This document shows, piece after piece, positions 44,250-53,538 of a DNA stretch of 64,000 bases; the first letter of the stretch is position 1; each line of letters starts with the position of its first letter. Made by a program: the position numbers and the translations under genes. Below the pieces are notes generated by a model. It made no database searches, had not been told where the DNA came from, and saw only the letters and a program-made list of their open reading frames with translations. The DNA comes from Hyphomicrobium sp. (GTDB lineage Bacteria; Pseudomonadota; Alphaproteobacteria; Rhizobiales; Hyphomicrobiaceae): the NCBI GenBank assembly GCA_022843145.1, contig JALHOF010000002.1:62001-126000 (forward strand), given 5' to 3'.

Positions 44250-44508
44250 ACTCGTCTCGCCGCGCCAAAACCCTGCGCGGACTGTTACGCCGCGTCACAG
44301 AACTGTCATACAAGATTGGGGCCGCTTTGCGCGAGAACTACGTCACGGATGCCAAATAATTGAGGACGTAGACGCGGCCGGCCGCTGCAGGCGGGGCGAG
44401 GCGGCGCCTTGAGCCGCCCCCGGGCGCTTCAGTACGGACACACCTCACCGAACCGGATGCCGGGGCGATGCAGCGAGCGTCTCAGTGGAGGTCAGGTGCG
44501 AGGACGGG

Positions 44509-45159
44509 TCAGCCGGTGCGGCGGACCCGGCTCGTCATCACGGCTTCGACCCGGTTGCGGACCTGCAGCTTCTGCATGATGTTCGTCATGTAGTGCTTCA
44601 CAGTCTTCTCGCTGATGTGCAGCCGGTTGGCGATTTCCTTGTTGGTCAGGCCGTTGGAAACGTGACCGAGGATTTCTTCCTCGCGCAACGTCAACTCGAC
44701 CTGCACATCGTCGGCTTTGCCGTTGGCCCGCTTCTTTTGCATTTGGGTCAAAAGTCGAGCCGCCAAGCCGGGCGAGACATACGACTCGCCGCAATGTACC
44801 GCCCGGATTGTCCGAACGAGATCGGCCACACCGACACCCTTGACGATGTAGCCCCGCGCACCGGCCTCGAGAGCCGCCGCGACGTGCTCTTCGCTCTCCG
44901 AGCCGGTCAGGATGACGCACTTAACGCCAGGATGTTCCTGCGAAATCTTACGCGCGGCCTCGATACCGTTGCCAGGCATGTTAATGTCGAGAAGGATCAG
45001 ATCTGGCCGATGGTCCCGGGCAATACGGGTCGCATCGTCGGCGCTTCCGCCGTGTGCCACCACTTCGAACCCGCCAGCGCGCTCAAGGCAAAAAGCCGCG
45101 CCCTCACGAAAAACCGGATGATCATCGACGACTGCGACGCGAACAACAAAATCTGTCAT
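44509..45159 (-). CDS. NarL/LuxR-family response regulator, orphan
   Basis: A 216-residue response regulator. Receiver: RVAVVDDHPVFREG, phospho-acceptor D58 in LILLDINMPG, ILTGS and YIVKG. The C-terminal LuxR domain has LTLREEEILGHVSNGLTNKEIANRLHISEKTVKHYMTNIMQKL. ATG 45159 is preferred over the longer frame starting 11 codons earlier. No kinase gene is adjacent. It is divergent from the SCO gene across 288 bases, so it could regulate that gene. Targets are unknown. Confidence 0.92.
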   Translation of the reverse strand: MTDFVVRVAVVDDHPVFREGAAFCLERAGGFEVVAHGGSADDATRIARDHRPDLILLDINMPGNGIEAARKISQEHPGVKCVILTGSESEEHVAAALEAGARGYIVKGVGVADLVRTIRAVHCGESYVSPGLAARLLTQMQKKRANGKADDVQVELTLREEEILGHVSNGLTNKEIANRLHISEKTVKHYMTNIMQKLQVRNRVEAVMTSRVRRTG

Positions 45160-45447
45160 GACACCCGCACTGGAAAAAAAGCAGCACGACAAAAACTATC
45201 GCAAGTCTCGTGCCGGAAAGCTCGTCCAGGACGAATGCGCTCCACGTTCGAACGCACGTGATATCCTACCAACCCGCAACCCGCTCACCTTGCAACGCTA
45301 ACATACTCTTTACGACTGTGTCATCGGTTTCGTGTTGTCGTGCGGAAGGAACGTTAACCCAGATCCGGCGCGACCTCTCCACGCGTTGAAATCGAACACG
45401 CGTTCTGCGAGATTCAAACTAGACGTTTCAGACGTGATGGAGCGGAC

Positions 45448-46050
45448 ATGCGCTATACGTCGACTGGACGGCGAAACCATCGGATTTTCTTCGTTCTCAC
45501 GATATTGGGTGCGGTTCTCTGTACCGGACTGGCTGCCGCCAATCCGCACGGAAAGCGGCCGCAGGGCGTCGATCTCGCTCCGCTCTTGCAGCTGAAAACC
45601 CAGAACGGCACACCGATCCCCCCGGCGAGCCTAAGGGGACGGCCTGCCGCAATTTTCTTCGGCTATACGCATTGCCCGGACGTCTGCCCGACCACGCTGC
45701 TCGAGATGACGCATCATCTCGAAGCGCTCGGCAAGGACGCCGACCGCTTGCTCGTGGCTTTCGTCACGATCGATCCGGAGCGCGACACGGCCGAGCACCT
45801 TAAGGAATACGTCGGGTCCTTCGACAAGCGCATCGTCGCGCTGACTGGCAGCCCCCTCGAAATCGCGGCGACCGCGCACAGGTTCGGCGCGACATACGAC
45901 AAGGTGATCGCCAAGGACGGCAGTTACACGATGGATCACACGACCAAGGTGTTCCTTCTCGATCGTTACGGGCTGGTGGCGTCTCACCTCGAACGCAATC
46001 AGGCCGAAAAGGACCAGCGTCAGGCCCTGCGCAAACTTCTGGCACAGTAG
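45448..46050 (+). CDS. SCO1/SenC-family copper protein
   Basis: A 200-residue thioredoxin-fold protein with an N-terminal hydrophobic anchor (about 13-32). The copper-binding CPDVCP is at about residues 75-80 (FFGYTHCPDVCP), and the third ligand is His in MDHTTKVFLLD (about 166). SCO proteins deliver copper to cytochrome oxidase or act as thiol-disulfide oxidoreductases in the periplasm. ATG 45448 gives the signal segment. The last codons are followed by a 15-base imperfect tandem repeat containing a copy of the stop. It converges with gspK. Confidence 0.93.
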   Translation: MRYTSTGRRNHRIFFVLTILGAVLCTGLAAANPHGKRPQGVDLAPLLQLKTQNGTPIPPASLRGRPAAIFFGYTHCPDVCPTTLLEMTHHLEALGKDADRLLVAFVTIDPERDTAEHLKEYVGSFDKRIVALTGSPLEIAATAHRFGATYDKVIAKDGSYTMDHTTKVFLLDRYGLVASHLERNQAEKDQRQALRKLLAQ

Positions 46051-46067
46051 AACCCGGCACAGTAGAA
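46041..46067. repeat. Short tandem repeat at the SCO stop codon
   Basis: GGCACAGTAGAA occurs at 46041-46052 (containing the stop codon TAG) and again at 46056-46067, a 15-base period. It looks like a recent small duplication and has no effect on the reading frame because the first copy already ends it. Confidence 0.8.
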
Positions 46068-46123
46068 ATTGCGCCGATGAGCGGCTAGCCCGGCACCATC
46101 GGCCGATCTTCCTCGGTGACGTC

Positions 46124-47083
46124 TCAACACGGCGGTAGCGACGCGATCGTCTTGTCCCGAAATTGGACGGCATCCTCTGGCCGGATCGAGCCACGCGTCC
46201 AGCGACGGAATGTGTGAGATCGCGCGCGACGCGGGCCGAGGTCGACGACGGCTTCCCTGACGAAGACTGCGCCATCCGCGGTTTCGGCCGTGCTGCGAAT
46301 ACGGAACACCTGTTGCGGTGAGATTGCGACGAAGCCAGCCGGTAATGTTCCAGGATCGCCCGTCCGCGCAATACCCGCAAACGCTGCGCCTCCCGCCACC
46401 CCTCCGCTCGCGATCAGAGCGACGCTCTTGGCACTCATCACCTTCGGGTCGACACCCGCCAATCCGGAATGCACCGTCACTGCGCCGCGCAGTCGTTCGA
46501 GCAGCGCGGCTTCGGCGCCGAGGACTTGGGCCAGTTCGTCCACTGCATCGAACGGCCCGTTCTTGGGCCCCGGCAGTCCCGCTGCCTCGTAGTCCGGACG
46601 CTCCGCCCCCGCCGCCCTGCGATCGCTATCGCGGTCGCGGAAATCAACGACTCGGTGCGCCCATCGCTCTGCGTCTCTTTCATCGAACCCGCTGCCGCGG
46701 AATAGCGCCACCAGCAGCGTTTCTCCAGCGCTGTTGAGATCGACGCGCCCAGCTTCGTCCTGCACGCTCAATAGCAAACGTGCGCCATCTTCCAACCGGC
46801 ACGCGATGGCGGTGCTGTCCGTCGGGAAACGGCGCGCCCGCGTGCGATCCTCGCGGACCGTCAGCGCATCGAGTACGGCGATATTGACCCCTCCATCGGC
46901 CATTGCCTCGGCACGCGCTGCAGCCGATGTCGCCGCGACCGAGCGCACGTGCGCGCGGACTGCCAACATGAAAGTCGTGGCGATCATCGCGAGTAGGCCG
47001 AGCGCGAGCATCACAGCGACGAGTGCGAACCCGCTCTCACTGGTCGGGCGCGGCGCGGCCTTTGGTGACGACTGCGAGTGCAT
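46124..47083 (-). CDS. gspK: Type II secretion minor pseudopilin GspK
   Basis: A 319-residue pseudopilin. A short leader ends at SESG, followed by the hydrophobic FALVAVMLALGLLAMIATTFMLAV helix. The +5 Glu of other pseudopilins is absent, as is usual for GspK, which caps the pseudopilus tip. The body has the GspK pattern (AGRVDLNSAGETLLVALFRGSGF, then AVDELAQVLG, resembling the helix-hairpin domain). It follows gspD by 100 bases on the minus strand and ends the left part of the T2SS locus. Confidence 0.88.
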   Translation of the reverse strand: MHSQSSPKAAPRPTSESGFALVAVMLALGLLAMIATTFMLAVRAHVRSVAATSAAARAEAMADGGVNIAVLDALTVREDRTRARRFPTDSTAIACRLEDGARLLLSVQDEAGRVDLNSAGETLLVALFRGSGFDERDAERWAHRVVDFRDRDSDRRAAGAERPDYEAAGLPGPKNGPFDAVDELAQVLGAEAALLERLRGAVTVHSGLAGVDPKVMSAKSVALIASGGVAGGAAFAGIARTGDPGTLPAGFVAISPQQVFRIRSTAETADGAVFVREAVVDLGPRRARSHTFRRWTRGSIRPEDAVQFRDKTIASLPPC

Positions 47084-47183
47084 CGGCTCGGCTCGATTAG
47101 AAACGGGCCGGTCGCGTTACCCGGCAAACCTCGACCGAAAGCCGCGTGCGGCGTGCCTGCCAGACCCATGCCCGACTGGCAAA

Positions 47184-49469
47184 CTACCGCACCAACCGGT
47201 CCACCTGCTCCCGCCGGTCAGGCGGCGCGCGCCGCTCGGGTCTAGTCGAGAAATTCAGCTTATCGCGGAACTCGGCGGCAATCCCGCGAATCTGTCCGGG
47301 ATCCTTGACGACCCGCGGCGTGATCGCGATCAAAAGTTCGGTCCGCGCGATCGTATCGTTCTTGTTCTTGAATAGATTACCGACGAGGGGAATATCTCCA
47401 ATGATCGGCACCTGCGTCCGCACCCGACTTGCGCGATCCTGCATCATACCGGCGAGTACGATCGATTCACCATCTTGCACCGCGACCGTCGTACGTACCC
47501 GGCGCTGCTGGAAGGTCGGACTGTCGATCGCCGACGAGTCGGTCGTCACGACGTCGCTCACCTCCTGCTCGATCTCCAAGAGCACGCGGCCTGAATCGCT
47601 GACGCGGGGCGTAATGTTCAGGATGACGCCGGTATTCCGATAGGAGATCGAATTGACGATCGGCGCCCCTGGCGTCACGACGCTGACCGCCGACTGGGTG
47701 GCAACCGGGACTTCGTTGCCGACCTGAAGGATCGCCTTCTTGTTGTCGAGCGTCATCAGCGTCGGCGACGATACGACGTTGACGTCGGTGATGGTGCCGA
47801 GCGCATTCAGAGCAACCTGCACATTCGGCGTGTTGATGAAGTAAGAAAATCCAGGAACCGTCGGCGCGATCACCGAGGACGCGAGATCGGTGAACTGGAA
47901 CTCGCTTGCCCCCTTCTCGAAGAACCAGCGCAATCCGAAGCGGAGCTGATCGTTGAGCGTAACCTCCGCGATCGTGGCCTCGAGCATGACTTGGCTCGGC
48001 GCGGCGTCGATCCGCGCGAGAATTTGACGTACGCGCTTATACTCGCTCGCTGACGCGGTGATGATCAAGGCGTTGTTCTGTTCGTCGGGCACGACGCTGA
48101 TGCCTTGAGCCCGATCATCGGGCGGCGGCGAAGACACCGACCCCGTGACCAGACCGCGGCCAGCAGCTGCGGGCGGACCAGGTGTCACCGGCAGTTGTGC
48201 AACGTCACCGCCCGGCGGCGGGGCGACTTGAGCCTGCACAACGACCTGCGGCGGCGGCGCAAGAGGCACCGGCGAGAAGAACGGCGGGGCGCCCGATGGG
48301 TTTGCGACCAGATCTCCGCCATTGGCGGACGAGACCGTAACCGACGCATCGCGCGGCGCGGTCAACCCCGGCTGTTGGCGCGGCGACGACGTGTCTTGAG
48401 CGCTGTAGACCCGCTGCAAGAGCTGGCTGAGCTCGATGGCTGGGCGATTTTGCACGTGATAGACGTGCACCTGCTTTTCGGTGGCGCGTCCAGCCAAGTC
48501 GATCCGCTTCAGCCATTTTTCGGCCTTCTCGAGATAGGCGGGGCGAGACGTGATGACGAGGATCGATTTCAGGCGCCTGTTCGGCACGAACCGCACGACG
48601 CCCTTCGACGGACCCTCGCTGTCGTTGGCGAAAATCGTGTCGAGTTCCTGCGCGATCGCTTCCGGATCGTTCGTCTCGATCGGGAAGAAGCCGAACGACA
48701 TTCCGCGCATCCAATCGACGTCGAACACGCCGACAACATCGTTGATGTTGGCAAGGTCCGACCGCGATCCGGATACGACGATCATGTTTCGCGCTGCGTC
48801 GGTGCGCAGCACGCGGCTTTGCGGCGCGACTGACCGAAGGATTCGTTCCATCTCGGGTGCCGCGACGTGACGCAGCGGAATAACCTGTGTCGCGTGTCCA
48901 GGCTGGGATGGTTGCCGCGACGCGGTTCGAATAGGCGATCCGGCCGCCTGGGCCTCAGTAGTCGGAACAATCTTGTAGAGGCCGTTCTCGTAAACCAGTG
49001 CGGCACCGTCCGCGCTCAGAACCGCTTCGAATATTCCAACCAATGCATCCTTGGAGACCGGCTTTGCGGTCTGGATCGTGACCGAGAACTTGATCTTGTC
49101 GCTGATGACGTAATTCGCGCCGAGCAAATCGCCCAGGATCGTCTTGGCGGCCTCAGCCACGCTGGCTTGCACGAGATTGAGCTGTACGCCATCGCCATTT
49201 GCGGGCGTTGCGTCTGCGGCGGCACCCGACCTGGGCTGCCCCGCGAAATCACCGGAACCTTTGTAAACGCGCGGCTCGTCGGCTCCCGGTGACGCACCTT
49301 CCGAGAGCGGCACGCCCCGACGCTGATTCGTCGTTCCGAGCGTCCCCGTCGCGTTCGACGGTTCGATGGGCGAGGGAAGTTGCAGCTGCTGCCACGGCAG
49401 CGCGCATCCCGAGACCTGGAGAGCGACCAGGATCGGGGCCCATCGGCAAGAGGTGCTCGCAAAGCGCAC
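47184..49469 (-). CDS. gspD: Type II secretion secretin GspD
   Basis: A 761-residue outer-membrane secretin. GTG 49469 (CAGGAG about ten bases upstream) yields a lipoprotein signal with lipobox VSGC, Cys22. An N0 domain (LNLVQASVAEAAKTILGDLLG) is followed by N1-N3 modules (HATQVIPLRHVAAPEMERILR; TRPAYLEKAEKWLKRIDLAG; ALIITASASEYKRVRQILARID) separated by a Pro/Gly-rich linker, then the secretin core with VGNEVPVATQS and the C-terminal LLIAITPRVVKDP. It forms the export pore. The lipid anchor may remove the need for a separate pilotin. Transcribed with gspK. Confidence 0.94.
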   Translation of the reverse strand: MRFASTSCRWAPILVALQVSGCALPWQQLQLPSPIEPSNATGTLGTTNQRRGVPLSEGASPGADEPRVYKGSGDFAGQPRSGAAADATPANGDGVQLNLVQASVAEAAKTILGDLLGANYVISDKIKFSVTIQTAKPVSKDALVGIFEAVLSADGAALVYENGLYKIVPTTEAQAAGSPIRTASRQPSQPGHATQVIPLRHVAAPEMERILRSVAPQSRVLRTDAARNMIVVSGSRSDLANINDVVGVFDVDWMRGMSFGFFPIETNDPEAIAQELDTIFANDSEGPSKGVVRFVPNRRLKSILVITSRPAYLEKAEKWLKRIDLAGRATEKQVHVYHVQNRPAIELSQLLQRVYSAQDTSSPRQQPGLTAPRDASVTVSSANGGDLVANPSGAPPFFSPVPLAPPPQVVVQAQVAPPPGGDVAQLPVTPGPPAAAGRGLVTGSVSSPPPDDRAQGISVVPDEQNNALIITASASEYKRVRQILARIDAAPSQVMLEATIAEVTLNDQLRFGLRWFFEKGASEFQFTDLASSVIAPTVPGFSYFINTPNVQVALNALGTITDVNVVSSPTLMTLDNKKAILQVGNEVPVATQSAVSVVTPGAPIVNSISYRNTGVILNITPRVSDSGRVLLEIEQEVSDVVTTDSSAIDSPTFQQRRVRTTVAVQDGESIVLAGMMQDRASRVRTQVPIIGDIPLVGNLFKNKNDTIARTELLIAITPRVVKDPGQIRGIAAEFRDKLNFSTRPERRAPPDRREQVDRLVR

Positions 49470-50093
49470 GCTTCGATGCTCCTGTGGCGTCTCCGAGTGA
49501 CGAAGGCACGCCCCTCGGGGCCTGCAATGCACTGTTGAAAGTTACGCCACACGAAATTCGCGCTGGTTATCAACGCGCCGGCACTGCTGCGCTCTGCGCG
49601 CCAAGACCGGCAAATCAGCTTTGGCCCTGGGCGACGATGTCCCCGGGCTGCAACGACTACCTCTTGCATGAGTCGCCCGTTTGCCTACCGGCGAAGCGCG
49701 TCTATCCACCGCTTACTTCCGGTGACCGCCCTCTCCGAGGGAGCCGCTCCTGCGCAAATTTCAGGCACCTCCTTGCGATGTCTATCAGAGACGTATGGGA
49801 CCTTGGTCCAAACCGACATCGATCAAAGTCGGACCTAGTCTCGGACCTCAGCACATGCCGCGATGCGAGCCCTTCGTACCTTGTTACGAACTGGTCGCGG
49901 CGTGATGATGGATTGTGGAAAACGACTGTCTAGTTGGCGGGTGAACTCGCCAGCCGAACTTAAAATATTGAGGGCCCGGCGGGTATCACCCCGCGGGCGG
50001 TCATGGAGCGTCAGGAACAGTCGGGTCGCAATTGGATGGTGGGCATAGCGCGGCACGAGGGTCTTGACCCCTGAGATTGCGGAGTCTCAAGTC
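49470..50093. other. 624-base intergenic region between gspD and the first copper protein gene
   Basis: No convincing gene; several overlapping ORFs here are short and run into gspD antisense. It contains the palindrome GGACCTTGGTCC (49798-49809) and further GGACC half-sites at 49831 and 49843, and small GC hairpins around 49980. Divergent promoters for gspD-gspK (minus) and the copper cluster (plus) are expected. Confidence 0.65.
49798..49847. promoter_or_regulatory. GGACCTTGGTCC palindrome with GGACC half-sites
   Basis: GGACCTTGGTCC at 49798-49809, GGACC at 49831-49835 and 49843-49847. The region lies between divergent gspD and the copper-protein operon. The same word is found upstream of gspE and the RTX gene and, in degenerate form, near ccrM. 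Probable operator of a shared regulator. Confidence 0.55.
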
Positions 50094-51371
50094 ATGAAAC
50101 GGCGGGATTTTTTGAAGTACGGCGGCGCCGGCATCGCCGCATCGACGGCAGCTGTCGCCCCACTCGGATCTGCGGCGGAGGCGTGCACGGCAGCGCAGCC
50201 ATGCCCAGGTCCGCTTGGCACCATCGCTCTTCGCATCGACGATAAGCGGATCATGATGGTTGATGGGAAATTCTTTAACTTCCTAGCCTTCAAGCGCACC
50301 GACGTTGGCAGCCAGGATTTTACGGTTCCCGGCCCCGTGCTTCGCATTCGCGAAGGCGATTCGATCACTATCAGCGTGCGCAACGACCGGCCCGAACCGC
50401 ACGGCTTCAACGTCACCGGCATTCCCGCAGCAACGATCGACTGCATCCCGCCCGGTGAAACCCGTTGCGTCACGTTCACCGCACCAATCGCTGGAACATA
50501 TCTCTACTACGACGGCTCACGGAACCTACGCGAGCCGGTGGCCTCACCAGCTCTCCTCTATCGCGTGCTCGGTTTGCATGGCGCGCTGATCGTGCATCCC
50601 GTTATCAGCCACACCGACGCCGGCAGCCCGACGCCGTTCAGCAAGTCAACTCATAGTCCGAAGCTCGTCGCACTGTTCGATGCGCTTGGCACCTGCGAGC
50701 GATTCCAGGGCGGCGATCTGGGCAAGTGGAAGGGTTGCGAAATCGATCAGGAATACAGCTTCCAGGAGAAGATCTGGCTGGTGAACCAGGTCGATCCCAA
50801 GTTCAATAACTTGATCACCGCTTCCGGCATCACGCAGAGTTCGCTGCTCCTCAACATGCTCGGCAATTTTTTGCCGCGCTATTTCACGATGAACGGCCGC
50901 AGCGGCTTCGATCTCGCGTCCGGCGACGACGTTTGCCCGGCCAACTACATCGGCGAGCCGACCCTGATCCGGTGCCTCAACGCCGGGCTTTGCTATCACT
51001 CGACGCACATTCACGGAAACCACCTGATGGAGCTGGCGCGTGCCGACCTCGCCACGGGCGCGGTCGTCGTGCACGAGAACATCATCGAGCGCGATGTTTG
51101 GCAGACATGGCCGATGCAGCGCCGCGACATGCTGCTGCCGTTCGAGGTTCCGCCGGATATTCCGTTCCGCAACCCTGTCACCAAAGCCGCCATTCCGTTG
51201 TCGGAAGCCGTGGTGCAGGAGCAGTTTCCGCTCCGCTACGTGATGCACTGCCACACCGAGATGTCGCAGACGGCAGCGGGCGGCAATTATCCTCAAGGCC
51301 TCGTCACGCATTGGGAAATCGAAGGCCCACTCGGCGGCCGCGCGCTGCGCACCAACAGCGCCAGCCTCTGA
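50094..51371 (+). CDS. Multicopper-oxidase-like protein 1, Tat-exported, lacking N-terminal copper motifs
   Basis: A 425-residue cupredoxin protein. The N-terminus MKRRDFLKYGGAGIAASTAA is a Tat signal. The first cupredoxin domain has the fold signature (VPGPVLRIREGDSITISVRN) but the usual HWHG is HGFNVTG and the usual YHSH is YYDGS, so its copper ligands are missing. The last domain keeps H302-S-T-H305-I-H307-G and H385-C386-H387, the T2/T3-type histidines, but the T1 His expected five residues after the Cys is Ser. ATG 50094 has GGAG nine bases upstream. Followed by a second copper protein and a SCO gene. By itself an incomplete oxidase. Confidence 0.85.
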   Translation: MKRRDFLKYGGAGIAASTAAVAPLGSAAEACTAAQPCPGPLGTIALRIDDKRIMMVDGKFFNFLAFKRTDVGSQDFTVPGPVLRIREGDSITISVRNDRPEPHGFNVTGIPAATIDCIPPGETRCVTFTAPIAGTYLYYDGSRNLREPVASPALLYRVLGLHGALIVHPVISHTDAGSPTPFSKSTHSPKLVALFDALGTCERFQGGDLGKWKGCEIDQEYSFQEKIWLVNQVDPKFNNLITASGITQSSLLLNMLGNFLPRYFTMNGRSGFDLASGDDVCPANYIGEPTLIRCLNAGLCYHSTHIHGNHLMELARADLATGAVVVHENIIERDVWQTWPMQRRDMLLPFEVPPDIPFRNPVTKAAIPLSEAVVQEQFPLRYVMHCHTEMSQTAAGGNYPQGLVTHWEIEGPLGGRALRTNSASL

Positions 51372-51465
51372 TTTCGTCACCCGATCGAGCTTTGGTCGCG
51401 CTGCATCCTGATCGGTCTTCCGCCTGATACGGATCGCGAGCGCCGCAACGAAAAGGTTTCATAGG

Positions 51466-52764
51466 ATGTCGCAGAACTCAATCGCAGAAGTCGAGACCGT
51501 CACAGCGGTCGTCGAGCCGACTCCCGACCTCCGCCGCGATCCACGTGCCAGCATCAAGCCGATTGCGGGTCTCGCCGCGGCGGGTGCGATGTTCGCCGCG
51601 GCAAATCCGCTGCAGGCCCAAACACCCTACGTTCCCGTCGGCACTGGAACGCCAGGTCCCGGCCTCCCGAACACGAATTCGCCAGTCGACTTCAATCTCA
51701 CCGGCATTTCCGGCGAAGAGACGTTCGACTCCTTTGGGTGCAAAGTCTGGAAGGCGTCGCCCGCGACGCCCGATTGGCAGCAGGCCAGCGTCTATTTCGA
51801 ACGGAAGTTCTACGAGAAGAACGATTTCCTGCTCCCCAACGGCGGCCGGATCGCAATCTGGGGATTCGAAGATACCCTGAAGAGCAAGGGTCAGAACTTC
51901 TACCCCTCCCCGATCATTCGCGTGACCGAAGGCGACATGGTCCACGTCAAGCTCGATCAAAAGAAGGGCACGCACACCATCCATCATCACGGCATCGAGC
52001 CGACGACGATGAACGACGGTGTCGGTCACGTCTCGTTCGAGGTCGAGGATACTTACATCTACCAATGGCAGCCGCGCCACGCCGGCACATGGTTCTATCA
52101 TTGCCACAAGAACACGCCGCTGCACTTCGAGTACGGCATGTTCGGCCTCCTCGTCGTCGATCCGCCCAAGATCCAGGTGAACGGTTTCGACCGCGTGCCT
52201 GCCTTCAAGGGTGGACCGGTCTATGACGTCGAGGCGTTCTGGGTCGCCGACGACATGGATCCGCGCTGGCACACGCTCCAGCAAGAAGCCGGAATGTGCG
52301 GCGATGATGTCGGTCTCAACATCTTCAGGCCGCAATACTTCTTCATTTCCGGCGTTGCCAACACGCAGACCATGACCAACGCGAACGTCGCGGTGAACGC
52401 CCGCCACGGCCAGAAGATCCTGGTCCGCCTGTTGAATGCGAGCTATTCCGTGCTCGCCGTCACCTTCGATAAATTCGACGTCCAGATCATCGCGGTCGAC
52501 GGCCACTCGCTCGGCGGCCCCGAGAAGCCGTGGAACCAGCCCTTCACGATCCCCAAGGGACAGACGATCCAAGTCGCGACAGCGACACGCTACGACATCC
52601 TTATCGATACGGCGGTGCTTGACCTCAACACGTCGCAGACGATCGAGGACACGGTTCGGTTCGAATTCCAGGACTGGATCACACGCAAGGTGCACAACGC
52701 CACGTCCGCGAATGTCTGGCAGCGCGGCACAGCGCAAACCAAGGTCACGGTGAGGCCGGCGTGA
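51466..52764 (+). CDS. Multicopper-oxidase-like protein 2, copper motifs only in the first domain
   Basis: A 432-residue cupredoxin protein. The first domain has H170-T-I-H173-H-H175-G and H212-C213-H214 with H220 and M225, giving a complete-looking type 1 site and four histidines of a trinuclear-type centre. The second domain (about 290-430) keeps the fold (GQKILVRLLNASYSVLAVTFD) but has no HxH pairs. The N-terminus is odd: about 22 residues precede an RRDPRASIKPIAGLAAAGAMFAA stretch that may be a degenerate Tat signal. It overlaps the following SCO gene by four bases (GTGA). Its motifs complement those of protein 1. Confidence 0.85.
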   Translation: MSQNSIAEVETVTAVVEPTPDLRRDPRASIKPIAGLAAAGAMFAAANPLQAQTPYVPVGTGTPGPGLPNTNSPVDFNLTGISGEETFDSFGCKVWKASPATPDWQQASVYFERKFYEKNDFLLPNGGRIAIWGFEDTLKSKGQNFYPSPIIRVTEGDMVHVKLDQKKGTHTIHHHGIEPTTMNDGVGHVSFEVEDTYIYQWQPRHAGTWFYHCHKNTPLHFEYGMFGLLVVDPPKIQVNGFDRVPAFKGGPVYDVEAFWVADDMDPRWHTLQQEAGMCGDDVGLNIFRPQYFFISGVANTQTMTNANVAVNARHGQKILVRLLNASYSVLAVTFDKFDVQIIAVDGHSLGGPEKPWNQPFTIPKGQTIQVATATRYDILIDTAVLDLNTSQTIEDTVRFEFQDWITRKVHNATSANVWQRGTAQTKVTVRPA

Positions 52765-53462
52765 ACACGAAGTATTCCGACCGCGACACGACCTCGGCGC
52801 GTCGCACACTCGGCGGATGTCTTGCTGCCACGGTGCTCGCATCCGCCCTTCTCGCCGTATTGTCTGCCGCCGGCGTGACCAGCGCGCCGGCGTCGGCGCA
52901 TGGCAGCCGGCATCCCGTCATCAAGGAAGAGCGGCGCTACATCCGCACGCATTCGGTTTCGCCAGATACGCCGGAGTCATACGGCGGGCCGTTCGAACTG
53001 ACCGACCACAATGGCCGCGCGGTGACCGACAAAACGTTCCACGGCAAGTGGACGCTCTACTTCTTCGGCTACACTGGCTGCCGGGAAGCCTGTCCGCTCG
53101 GTCTCGAGAACATCACGCGCTCTCTTGAACTTATTGGCCCAGAATCCGAGAAGATCCAGCCATTGTTCATCGACGTCGGAATGGAGGCGCCCGACCGCAA
53201 GGGTCTCGCGCAGTTCGTATCCAACTTCCATCCCAACATTCTCGGTCTGTCGGGGACGCGCGCGCAGACCTTTGAGATTGTGCGGCTCTACAAGATCCGT
53301 CGCGAGTACATGGGAACGAACTACAGCAAGAAAGAGTTCGGACCGCGCATCGATCACACGACCTATATTTTCCTCGTCGATCCGAGCGGGAAAACGCGCG
53401 GTTACTATCACCACGCGCTCGCGCCCGACCAGATGGCGGCGTTCATCCGCAAGCACATGTGA
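52761..53462 (+). CDS. SCO1/SenC-family copper protein, in the copper-oxidase operon
   Basis: A 233-residue SCO protein with an N-terminal hydrophobic signal/anchor (about 20-42). CREACP in FFGYTGCREACPLGL is the C-x3-C copper site; the third ligand His lies in IDHTTYIFLVD. GTG 52761 overlaps the stop of the upstream copper protein (GTGA), implying translational coupling. It probably metallates one or both upstream cupredoxin proteins in the periplasm. It is the second SCO gene of the window, only about 27% of its residues appearing shared with the first by eye. Confidence 0.92.
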   Translation: MNTKYSDRDTTSARRTLGGCLAATVLASALLAVLSAAGVTSAPASAHGSRHPVIKEERRYIRTHSVSPDTPESYGGPFELTDHNGRAVTDKTFHGKWTLYFFGYTGCREACPLGLENITRSLELIGPESEKIQPLFIDVGMEAPDRKGLAQFVSNFHPNILGLSGTRAQTFEIVRLYKIRREYMGTNYSKKEFGPRIDHTTYIFLVDPSGKTRGYYHHALAPDQMAAFIRKHM

Positions 53463-53538
53463 CACGTGCGCGTTTGAAGCGGTGCGCCGCTCGGCCTTCC
53501 GATGTGACAGAGTGATCTGCGCCAGGCGAGCAGCGGCC

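Noticed and set aside
44390-44430. GC-rich hairpin downstream of the orphan response regulator
   Set aside because: GGCGGC/GCCGCC pairing is short with alternative pairings and no T-run; not convincing as a terminator.
49199-49933. 244-residue plus-strand ORF across the gspD promoter region
   Set aside because: The first half is antisense to gspD and the rest shows no recognisable protein features.
51478-52842. 454-residue ORF on the minus strand
   Set aside because: Antisense to the second copper protein, which has clear motifs in its own frame.
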